Below the pieces are notes generated by a model, which saw nothing but the letters and a program-made list of their open reading frames with translations, was not told where the DNA came from and searched no databases. The translations under genes were made by a program, and so were the position numbers. Of a DNA stretch of 64,000 nucleotides, positions 10,501 to 16,329 are shown in pieces; position 1 is the stretch's first letter; each line of letters starts with the position of its first letter. Source of the stretch: Pieris napi (lineage: Eukaryota > Arthropoda > Insecta > Lepidoptera > Pieridae); the NCBI RefSeq assembly GCF_905475465.1, contig NC_062237.1, positions 12,696,501 through 12,760,500 on the forward strand. Direction: 5' to 3'.

Positions 10501-13500
10501 CGGCGTAGGTAACACCCTTAGCTTCAGCGTCTTTAGACAAAGTGAGCACAATTGCAGCGGTACGAGGTGCCTTTAGCTTGGGCAGTGTCCTGGGTGGGGG
10601 CTTTTCAGCCTTCGATGTTGCCGACTTTGGAGCTCTCACATTTTTTTGCGTCGCCGTTGCTGCCTTTTGCCTTTTTTTAGTAACCATCGTCCAATTTTCT
10701 TCATTGGTGGTGGTCAGCGAGGGCCAGGAGTGTGGCAATACAATGGCACTAGCGGGAGAGGAGACAGGTGTATTTCTTTCAAACATTTCCATCCTCGGTG
10801 CGTTTGCCAAACGGTTTTGCTCATTATTTCCAACGGCAAGCGTCTGCACGGTTGCCTTTCCCCGTTTTGTTTTCGAAGCTGCAGCTGACATCGGTGATTT
10901 GGAAGGTGGTTTCGCCTTACCTTTTTTGCTCTTTTTACTCTCAGTCGGAAGGGGAAGGGCTGGCGTCTCCAAGTTGGGCCTTGACCCGAGATCCTTAAAT
11001 TGCGCATTGATATGCTCACCTACCTGTCGGAGGATCCGAGCCTCCAGTTCGTCTACATTGACAGCTGGGTGGTCCTTCGGAGCTTGCAAGATCGACCTCA
11101 GCTCGCGCATCTCGCCTTGTAGTAAATTAAGTTGTGCACGGAGGCGTTCATTTTCTAGCTGCAGAGCTCGAGTTTCATCCGACAGCGTTTGCACGGCCAG
11201 ATTATCAGCATCCGTTCTGATTGCTACAACTGCCTTTTTAAGAGCGGCTACAAAGGTACCTTTTAGGTTCATAGAACACCTGGCCACTTTTTCTACGGCA
11301 GCCAGGTTTTCTTCGATGCGTCTTCTGGCGTTTCCAACCGTACCTGTCTCAGTGGGTTTCTCGTTAAGAGCCGCGAGTTCCGCCTCGGCTTCACTTTCTC
11401 TCTCTACTCTCCGGGCTCTTTGGTATCCCGCTTTCGTGCGTTCGTGCGAAAGGATAGGGGTGTCGCTGCAGCTACTCTCCTCGTCATCCTGTCTCGTTCT
11501 CTTTCGGGGTCGCCAGAAGCGCGACTTCTCCCCTGGGGTGCAAGGAGCCTCACCTAGTCCTCGAGGACTCTGTTGATTGTGTGTCGAGCTTATGCTTAAC
11601 ATGGAGCTTGTTGAGTCTGAGCTCATATTGTCAGCCATGGCGAAGGTCCAGGTTGCACTTCGCACCGGTGATGGACATGAAGTGCGCTGGACGATCTCAT
11701 TGCTTTCCCTTATTGCGATCTCTCCTTGTGTAGAAGGTGTTGCAAAAGCGCCTGAGCACTCATCCAACCGCCCGCTACAGTCCGTAAGCTTGTTCATTAT
11801 TTCCGTATTATTGCCAGGTCGTGGGTTTTTGGGATCTATCGCATGGTCGTGGTCCGCCCCCAGAATACGATGCGGACCGGATGCCATGACCACTTGGTCA
11901 TGGGAGGGATTTGACCCTCCTGGGGTAGTCTTTACTTTTCCGTTACTTTCCATGCTTTGAGGTGCTTTTAATTTTTAAGGAGGGTTAGCTCCCCTCTTTA
12001 GTGCCCTAGTGACCGGGTTTAAACCCCCCGGTCATGCATCCCATCGCCGGGAACCAAAACTTGGGATTCAGGAGACCTGTATACGGACAAAGTATACATA
12101 GAGATACACGTTGTAGTCATAATAAAAGCGCGGGTACGGCAGACCAATGTAGGCCGTGGAAGGGTCAGCCGCGCATAGGACGCACAGTATGAATAATCGT
12201 TTGTCCTCCACCTTGGCTTCGCATGCAACGAAGCAGCACAAGAACATTATACAGACGGACGTAAAACACCACTCTCCGCCAGCCCATTCAAGGGAGGAGG
12301 AAACTCAGATACAAATAACACCAATACAAGTACACACCGTTGCCGGATAAAGGGAAGCGGGTAATACAAATAACGAGCACGCACACAACGCTCCACAAAC
12401 CAGCCTGTTGAGGAGCAGGGAGCACATTGAGACACGAACAAGACAAAACACAAAGCGCCGAAAAACGCCCGGACAGCTAAAGCGCCCTCTACCCGGCCGC
12501 ATCTCGCGTGGTTCTTCTAAAGAGAACCTGTCGGGAGCGGCTAATAACGTCGTGGTGGTCCCATTTGCTTTCCAGCAGCACATTCAGGCTTACGCCCCGT
12601 GCCGCCGGTACTGAGCCCTCCCGCCACGACAAGGCTGGACCCCGCGGAACTACATAGTTCCGCGGTGGGAGGGGTCAAAATTTGTTGATGCAACCCACCC
12701 TTAAATCTTTGTACCTTGAATTAAAAGCATATTATAGCTACTTAACGCCCAGTTCGGATATAAAAAATTCCTTTAAATATCATGTAGATATTGTGACTTG
12801 ACTCGGCTACTAAAAACATAGCTTTCTTATTGTTTGTTTACAATCATACAAATCACCTTTTGTTTATAGATATTGGCTAAGTAGGTAGGCGTGTAGCAAC
12901 TGTGTTTCTATTCAGAATATGTGTCTCTTTACCTTTGCTTGTAACAACATCCGTATATAACAAGGAAATTAGTGTGGTGCTCTGAATGTTACATATACTC
13001 TTAATGCATTATTTTTAGACTGGCCGTTCCCGTGGATTCTGCTTTGTATATTTTGAGTCGCAAGAGGATGCTAAGGTGGCAAAGAACGAGTGCACTGGCA
13101 TGGAAATAGACGGCAGACGGATTAGGGTTGATTTCTCAATCACACAAAGAGCACATACTCCTACACCAGGGATATATATGGGCAAGCCCACACAGTAAGT
13201 AAAAAAATATAAGTAATAACAAATTATATAAATTCATTTTCATATAAATATTTGAGTTAAAATAGTACAATTAGTTATTTTATGTGAATATGGGGTATAG
13301 TATGTACAAGAAATAAAACTGATAATGAATTTTAGTTAACTTTTGAGTTCTATCGCTTTTTTTTCTAAGTCAGCATAACATGTACTGAATATAAAGCGAG
13401 TAAAAAAAGTCATTACTTAAGCAATCAACCATTAAAATGTACTTTAAAATTATAAAAGTTATAACCAACATAGAAATGCTTGTATGAAACCATTCTTCTA

Positions 13501-15590
13501 CGAGTTTCCTTACTGTTGGAAGAGTAATTGAGTAGATTTAGAGAGGGCAGACTTAAAGTCAGGTCAGCTCACTAAAGGCCTACTTTTACAGAATAATATC
13601 AATTCAATCAAAACATTTTTTTAATTATTGCATGAATAAAAAAGCTTTTTGTTTGCACTCATACAAACTTCCATTCCATTATTGGAGTCCATCTTGGATG
13701 ATAATATATTATAATTCTCTAAAGTCTGTGATTTTGTATGAAATAAAGATACAATTTATTGTGAATTGTTGAATATGTGTATCATGCAAAATTATAATAT
13801 AATAATTTAAATTAAATTAAATTTAAATTAATAAAAAAAACTTTAAATTTAATATTATAATTTAAAGTTTTTTTTAAAGGAATTTTTGAGATGTAGATTA
13901 TTTGCCTTCGTCTTTCTTAACCTAACATTCTTTTGTAGTTTGAACCGAGGTGACAATGGCTATGAAAGACGTCGGGACCGAGAGTGAGTATAATCTTAAA
14001 GGAATATATTCTCTTTAAATACTTTTATGATAGTGATTTTTTTATTGCTCAGCACTTTATTAATAACACTGGATTTTTTTGTTAAATTTAATTAAACATT
14101 TTTGATTTAATTTTTTGTAAGCATTTTAATATTGTTAATTCATCAAGAAGCAATTCCTAGTATACTACACTTAGTGTATGATAACGACTCTTCACACAAT
14201 GTACACAAATTTCAGCGACTACTACTACCGCGGCGGTGGTGGTGGCGGCGGCGGCGGAGGCGGCGGTGGCGGCGGCGGCTACAGAGAGCGAGACTACTAC
14301 GCGAGAGGATACCGGCACCGATCTCCGTCGCCGCACTACCGCAGGTCGCGGCGCTACGAGAGGGAGCGGTCCTATTCGCCACGTAAGTACCACCCTTAGC
14401 GGTACTCTGACATTTTGACATTGTATATATATATATAAATTCACAAATTACTTGACTTGTGTTATGTGTCCCTATATAATTTAAAAAATGATAACCATGG
14501 TAACCAATATAGTGCTTTATTTGATATTGTATGACAGAATGTATTAAAAATTGTGTTTTTTCTACTAATTATAATAAATATAAAGCGAGGTTTAAGACTT
14601 CATTATCTATAATTTGACATAGTTATCATATTGTAAATATTGCCCAAAAATATACTAGTTATATTTATTCTAAATAATTTGTATCAGTTTTAAATAGTCT
14701 ATTAATAATCACTTTCGCTATTTTTACATTCAACTTATGTTCTACAGAAGTTCGGACAATGTGAAATTGTTCTAGAGTACTCCTGATAATTGCTTCTTAA
14801 ATAAATGACTGAAAGCCAAAACTTACGAACAATATTTGTATAAAAAAACTAGTAGTCTGGGCTGAAAGAGAGCCGGTTGTAAATGCGGGACTAATATGAT
14901 TCTAATTTACGCGTCTTTTTAATTAATTATATACAGTAATCCGCCCTAATACGCGTTTTCGTATAACGCGATTTCCTTGCCCCTTATAACGCGGAGATTT
15001 CTCAAGTTATATTTTAGTAGTGTGAAATTTATAATGATTTGTCAACCCGTTTCAATTGTGTTATAAAATTAAACTTAAAAAACTTTTATTAAATGTGTGT
15101 TCCTAGTTTTTGAATTATTCAAAAAATATGACACTATAGCATTGTCAATATAAAAAAAGGTAATTTAGTACTCTTGCTACCTCTAATCTTACGACGGTGT
15201 TCTTTCCGCAAAGACTCAAATAACTAAGTTTACAAATGTTTTTGAAAGATTTTGTGCTTTTTGTTCTTAAAATTTCAATAATTAATTCCCTTTTGCTCTA
15301 TATTTTATTAGTTAATCGCATTTGACACTATTGTTAACCATTTCATATAATATAATCCCCAAATTAATTTAGATCTCCACCACCCTAAGCATTGTTTACA
15401 CTCTTAAGGTAAGTATTATTCAGGTTGCTGGAGATTTTAGAACATATCCATATAGGTACATATATGTATTGTAGTAAATGTTTGGTATGTATATATTTAT
15501 AGTATAGCGATGCCCGTCTCCAGTATAATAGTCGCGTGTCGGCGTGTATCGTGTATTACATGGGTTTTTGACTTTGCAGGTCGGTATTAG
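1599..15590 (+). CDS. tra2: transformer-2 (SR-like splicing regulator), complete, 8 coding exons
   Basis: Tra2 binds purine-rich exonic enhancers in pre-mRNA and recruits the spliceosome; with Tra it controls doublesex and fruitless splicing in flies, while its sex-determination role in Lepidoptera is less clear. Coding exons: 1599-1613, 1732-1862, 2477-2612, 3759-3887, 13019-13194, 13939-13983, 14216-14382, 15580-15590. All junctions are GT-AG and in phase, giving 269 codons plus TAG. Residues 1-94 form an Arg/Ser-rich RS1. The RRM has RNP2 CLGVFGLS (102-109) and RNP1 RGFCFVYF (142-149). The Tra2-specific linker (181-193, with HTPTPGIYMGKP) follows, then Gly16 (217-232), then RS2 ending SYSPRRY. 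Intron 4 (9.1 kb) splits the RRM and is filled by nested transposons. The last exon adds only three residues. Divergent from the ValRS-like gene, convergent with HPS4. Confidence 0.95.
2729..2968. mobile_element. 240-bp MITE in tra2 intron 3, TTAA-flanked
   Basis: It is flanked by TTAA on both sides (2725-2728, 2969-2972). Its 26-bp terminal inverted repeats begin GGGTCTGTTTCACAATGT on the left and differ at two positions on the right. GGGNCTGTTTCACAA-type ends are familiar from PIF/Harbinger-like insect MITEs. No coding capacity. The open frame running on from tra2 exon 3 into it is spurious. The rest of intron 3 (2973-3758) shows nothing else. Confidence 0.75.
4479..5172 (+). pseudogene. 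Myb/SANT-like (zeste-type) DNA-binding protein of the transposon, frameshifted
   Basis: It is a two-exon gene: 4479-4498 (METFSPK, donor AA|GTAAGT) and 4883-5172 (acceptor TTTCAG, stop TAA at 5170). The product begins ERSVNFGKEEDRF and continues with KKRAWSAIHAGFNALSDNK, the arrangement of the Myb/SANT-like domain found in zeste-type regulators and in the second protein of Harbinger transposons (EE-R-F, then KK-AW-I-FNA). The first frame meets a run of eight A at 4990-4997; seven would restore it, so there is one frameshift from homopolymer slippage or a sequencing error. The length (about 103 codons) fits only the DNA-binding module. Its 384-bp intron contains a MITE. The second protein of Harbinger elements normally helps bring the transposase to DNA. 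Confidence 0.6.
4559..4813. mobile_element. 255-bp MITE in the intron of the Myb-like gene
   Basis: Perfect 36-bp terminal inverted repeats at 4559-4594 and 4778-4813 (left begins CGTAAAATTGTAAAAACCGT). Weaker symmetry continues outward into ATATAT on both sides, so the true ends and target duplication are not certain. The right arm is preceded by short repeats of CCGATAA. Non-coding. Confidence 0.7.
5441..6049 (+). repeat. two tandem copies of a ~349-bp unit inside the DNA transposon
   Basis: The blocks at about 5441-5700 and 5790-6049 align with a constant offset of 349 bp (for example GCATATTATTTTTGTCAAA at 5451 and 5800, ACCTTGCAAAATAAT at 5652 and 6001). They differ by scattered substitutions and small indels, so the duplication is not recent. 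No frame is open. It probably arose within the transposon before the retrotransposon landed. Confidence 0.65.
6625..9753 (-). CDS. ORF2: AP-like endonuclease / reverse transcriptase of the R1-clade element
   Basis: The intact 1042-codon frame starts with ATG. Residues 1-220 form an endonuclease/exonuclease/phosphatase domain that nicks the target: LQSNLN near the start, EPY (about 37-39), GDLNAKS (about 124-130), SDHRYI (about 200-205). The reverse transcriptase occupies the middle: FRKHRST, a catalytic Asp in SLDIANAFNSLPW, GVPQGSVLGPLLWN, and the YADD box (YADDTLVV). A Cys/His motif, CHHC...HTLRDCPAW, lies near the C terminus (about residues 955-980), as in R1, TRAS and SART elements. The protein carries out target-primed reverse transcription in the nucleus. 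The start lies one base after the ORF1 stop, suggesting coupled termination and re-initiation. Many shorter frames on the other strand are shadows. Confidence 0.93.
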   Translation of the reverse strand: MALRFLQSNLNHCAAAQDLLYQSLAQWNINIGIISEPYLIPEKTNWVGDLDGLAAIIVTPADGSPCIGPVRKGHGYVAAKLGSKMCIASTYFSPNRSLAEFEAFLNELGSLVQWSHPRHLVIAGDLNAKSVAWGSQVSSPRGKALVDWAAAHCLVVANRGSEATCVRINGESIVDVTFTSPHLSCRVQDWEVLTGVETLSDHRYIRFRTLSPSANPSSDPSELGPKWALGSLNKEQAELATIVQAWCPIPASVDPEEEAEWFRGAMTCIADAAMQRRRPGAHRTSVFWWSAELAQLRIACVAARRGYTRTRRRRPIRIEEEKQAYSVYRDAKLALRIGIAEAKKKAWQELLDTLERDPWGRPYQIVTNKLRSWAPPLTKNMEPELLSTVVAELFPERDALSSPHETTTEHSVTVSEVSPSELKTAITRMTTKKTAPGPDGMHGRVLALALDAGLDMRFRGLLTKCLRNGLFPSTWKTGLLVLLKKGGKPTESPSAYRPIVLLDEAGKLFERIIAGRIYNHLETIGPNIHEAQFGFRKHRSTIDAIARLRSVCEEQVSRGRVVFAVSLDIANAFNSLPWDCIADGLRHHGLPAYIRKCVASYLNGRRVIFPKQNGIGSHLIKCGVPQGSVLGPLLWNIGYDRVLRAKLVPGVSTICYADDTLVVAIGEDFKEAHLRATAGVARVVSEIKKLGLVVALQKSEAICFYGHRKAPPQDVDIIVGGVSIRVGTSLKYLGLILDPRWTFRPHFVALAPKLTATANMLSRIMPNLGGPSGGCRLLYANAIRAKALYGCPIWADKLTGYNRTILRQSQRVVAARIARAYRTVSYDAVCVIAGTAPWHLDAAAFSEVYWRRAEAREKGDNPTLEQLNAWRALEDQELLGEWERELADASAGKYTTEALRPLLQLWVKRRWGHLSYRLVQMLSGHGCFGSYLHKVVGCEESPTCHHCVGDSRDDALHTLRDCPAWEAERRPLLDALQGEDATLPNVVKAILSAGNDGSWKIFYNFCESVMKVKEEAGRTRELCPGTRPRRRKKPQARQILAT
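9755..11953 (-). CDS. ORF1: gag-like RNA-binding protein of the R1-clade element
   Basis: The 732-codon frame begins at ATG 11953 and ends TAA one base before ORF2. The N-terminal third is low-complexity, rich in Ser, Thr and charged residues. A leucine-rich predicted coiled coil (LENERLRAQLNLLQGEMREL) lies near residues 270-290. A basic Lys/Ala/Pro-rich segment follows. Near the C terminus are zinc knuckles CFRCLQIGHVASRC and CFRCGQAGHRAASC, then a third, irregular Cys/His cluster (CLLCDEAG...H...C). This is the usual layout of R1-clade ORF1 proteins, which coat the element RNA and target the particle to chromatin. No stop or frameshift is present. Confidence 0.9.
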   Translation of the reverse strand: MESNGKVKTTPGGSNPSHDQVVMASGPHRILGADHDHAIDPKNPRPGNNTEIMNKLTDCSGRLDECSGAFATPSTQGEIAIRESNEIVQRTSCPSPVRSATWTFAMADNMSSDSTSSMLSISSTHNQQSPRGLGEAPCTPGEKSRFWRPRKRTRQDDEESSCSDTPILSHERTKAGYQRARRVERESEAEAELAALNEKPTETGTVGNARRRIEENLAAVEKVARCSMNLKGTFVAALKKAVVAIRTDADNLAVQTLSDETRALQLENERLRAQLNLLQGEMRELRSILQAPKDHPAVNVDELEARILRQVGEHINAQFKDLGSRPNLETPALPLPTESKKSKKGKAKPPSKSPMSAAASKTKRGKATVQTLAVGNNEQNRLANAPRMEMFERNTPVSSPASAIVLPHSWPSLTTTNEENWTMVTKKRQKAATATQKNVRAPKSATSKAEKPPPRTLPKLKAPRTAAIVLTLSKDAEAKGVTYAAALKEARAKIDLKEAGIEGVKFRRAATGATIIQIPGAGSGEKADTLANRLKTVLSDSGIKITRPVRCADVRISGLDDSITADELREAIAAKGECPADQIRISRIRQDRSGLGAAWANCPVTAAKKLLAGRFFVGWVAANISVAKPRELRCFRCLQIGHVASRCMSDTDRSQLCFRCGQAGHRAASCSEKPKCLLCDEAGRKADHRLGGNSCTAPSVRVPRRRSSPKKKTPAKSPRNNARMEVIETAAN
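11954..12556 (-). other. 5' UTR of the R1-clade element downstream of the ribozyme
   Basis: About 600 bp between the ribozyme and the ORF1 ATG. Frames of 60-90 codons occur on both strands but overlap one another, lack any recognisable domain and are taken as chance. An internal promoter is expected for this class, but no motif could be defended. Confidence 0.6.
12557..12673 (-). ncRNA. HDV-like self-cleaving ribozyme at the 5' end of the retrotransposon
   Basis: Read from 12673 down, the RNA can form the nested double pseudoknot of hepatitis-delta-like ribozymes. P1: CCCUCCC (12673-12667) with GGGAGGG (12622-12616). J1/2: a hairpin (12665-12642) that is nearly a perfect palindrome. P2: GGUCC (12641-12637) with GGACC (12561-12557). 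P3: GCC/GGC (12635-12633, 12625-12623) closing the seven-base loop UUGUCGU. P4: ten pairs, CCGGCGGCAC (12608-12599) with GUGCUGCUGG (12581-12572). J4/2 is AAAGCAAAU, with C12567 in the position of the catalytic cytosine. Cleavage would fall just before 12673, exactly at the target-duplication junction. This class is known to release the 5' ends of R2 and other non-LTR RNAs from host transcripts. P1.1 is the weakest point, since the usual G-C pairs are not obvious. Activity is inferred, not shown. Confidence 0.82.
12705..13018 (+). other. tra2 intron 4, segment before exon 5
   Basis: AT-rich intron sequence between the right end of the DNA transposon and the exon 5 acceptor (TTTTTAG at 13012-13018). 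Nothing further recognised. Intron 5 (13195-13938) contains only AT-rich sequence, with a hairpin around 13840-13878 (AAAACTTTAAATTTA and its complement). Confidence 0.5.
14231..14278 (+). repeat. GGN trinucleotide tract coding Gly16 in tra2
   Basis: Sixteen consecutive glycine codons, mostly GGC with some GGT and one GGA, lie in tra2 exon 7 between the linker and RS2. Mixed codons suggest selection on the peptide as well as slippage. Frames on the opposite strand reading poly-Val or poly-Ala are shadows. Confidence 0.85.
14935..15110. repeat. pogo/Tigger-like repeat in tra2 intron 7
   Basis: It starts TA|CAGTAATCCG and carries ATAACGCGATTTC and CTTATAACGCGG, then TTCTCAAGTTAT and AGTGTGAAATTT. 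The same blocks recur in inverted orientation at about 34560-34803 and 37470-37675. Ends of CAGTAATCC plus ATAACGCG with TA flanks resemble pogo/Tigger elements. Only one end is clear and no transposase is present. Confidence 0.5.
15373..15408 (+). other. candidate 36-nt alternative tra2 exon with in-frame stop
   Basis: Bounded by an acceptor (TTAATTTAG) and a strong donor (AAG|GTAAGT). Joined to exon 7 it would read HLHHPKHCLHS then stop, replacing the terminal RRY. It is weaker than the assembled exon 8 as the main ending, because SPRRY is the ending I expect of Tra2. It may be a regulated cassette exon or a chance pair of sites. Confidence 0.35.
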
Positions 15591-15741
15591 GTTCGCGACG
15601 TGACGTCACTTCAGCCATAACTTTTAGCACCCAAAGCCGGCCATTGCATTTATTGAACCTGCCCTCGGCTCGGCACCGAGTGCGGGTGCGATGAGGGTCC
15701 TTAGTTGTAAGCAGCGCTCAGACGCCACTAGATGTACTTCT

Positions 15742-15747
15742 AATAAA
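15742..15747 (+). terminator. tra2 polyadenylation signal
   Basis: AATAAA lies 152 bp after the tra2 stop and is followed by a T/GT-rich stretch at about 15769-15785, as expected of a cleavage site near 15760-15770. A second candidate (AATAAA near 16082) could give a longer 3' UTR. Confidence 0.65.
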
Positions 15748-16227
15748 GATTAACATTAAAGCTAATATTGATTTTGTTTGTTTGAAAAGGTATTGAAACA
15801 AGAAGTAAAGGATGAAGTTCCTTGAAAAACTAACTGTGTTGAAGTTTTGAATGTTTGAAATGTATCGGTGGCCGGACTGCGCCGAATTCTGCCTGAGCGA
15901 ATTAAAAGAGTATGATCACGTGAAGCACGGAAGATCGCCCTCAGATCATAGTCTTTACATACGTTTACACACACAGATATTTTTTAAGCGACTCGTGCGT
16001 ATTTCTATTCGATTCCGTAGATGTAATTATATTTAGTTTGGTGATATTGCATTCTAGTGTAGACTTTGTGAACGAGTTGTTAATAAATAATGATTTTTCC
16101 AAGTCATGGCTCTTCATGGTTCATTCTGCCCACCCGCTCTATCCATACTATCCTATCCGTCTGTTTATTCTGGGCTTCGGATGGATCACATTCGGCCTAT
16201 CTATCAATATATAAGAATTATAAGCTT

Positions 16228-16294
16228 GTATTCAAAAACGTTAAAGATCTGACAGACATGTTCGGAGTCCACAGAGATTAACGTTTTTGAATAC
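16228..16294. repeat. inverted repeat downstream of tra2
   Basis: Perfect 17-bp arms GTATTCAAAAACGTTAA (16228-16244) and its complement (16278-16294) with 33 bp between. Its position near the second tra2 poly(A) candidate allows a hairpin in a long 3' UTR or a small MITE end; neither is established. Confidence 0.5.
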
Positions 16295-16329
16295 GAGCCG
16301 TAGTTGGGAAAACTATTTATGTATGATAT

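Larger units (their letters stand above)
6244..12673 (-). mobile_element. full-length R1-clade non-LTR retrotransposon
   Basis: On the minus strand the order is: 5' ribozyme (12673-12557), 5' UTR, ORF1 (gag-like), ORF2 (endonuclease plus reverse transcriptase), a 3' UTR of about 360 bp (6624-6264), and a poly(A) tail seen as 22 T at 6242-6263. The 13-bp target duplication GTCAAAATTTGTT lies at 6231-6243 and again at 12674-12686; its last two bases merge with the tail. ORF1 stop and ORF2 start are separated by one base. Both frames are intact, so the insertion is young and the source may still be active. Base composition is far richer in GC than the surrounding intron. The insertion sits in the right end of a DNA transposon in tra2 intron 4, opposite to tra2 transcription. 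Confidence 0.92.
4173..12700 (+). mobile_element. GGG-ended DNA transposon with a Myb/SANT-like gene, split by an R1 insertion
   Basis: The left end reads TTAA|GGGTGGGTTG (4169-4182) and the right end CAACCCACCC|TTAA (12691-12704), so a TTAA target is duplicated and ten terminal bases are perfect inverted repeats. Subterminal sequence (TTTGACRGACACGT near both ends) is also shared in inverted orientation. Without the retrotransposon at 6244-12673 and its extra target copy, the element is about 2.1 kb. It carries a broken Myb/SANT-like gene (4479-5172) and a 349-bp tandem repeat, but no visible transposase, so it is a non-autonomous derivative. The Myb-like gene favours a PIF/Harbinger relation, while a 4-bp TTAA target would also fit piggyBac-type elements. 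It lies in tra2 intron 4, in tra2 orientation by its gene. Confidence 0.72.

Noticed and set aside
10542..11576. 344-codon plus-strand frame opposite ORF1
   Set aside because: A Ser/Ala/Phe-rich reading of the antisense of ORF1, which itself has zinc knuckles and a coiled coil.
12019..12614. Several 60-90-codon frames in the retrotransposon 5' UTR
   Set aside because: Overlapping on both strands, no domains; the 3' part overlaps the ribozyme.
14157..14444. Frames on either strand over the Gly tract
   Set aside because: Low-complexity shadows of tra2 exon 7.
15762..16036. Two overlapping frames downstream of tra2
   Set aside because: They lie in the 3' UTR/intergenic region, on opposite strands, with no recognisable protein features.
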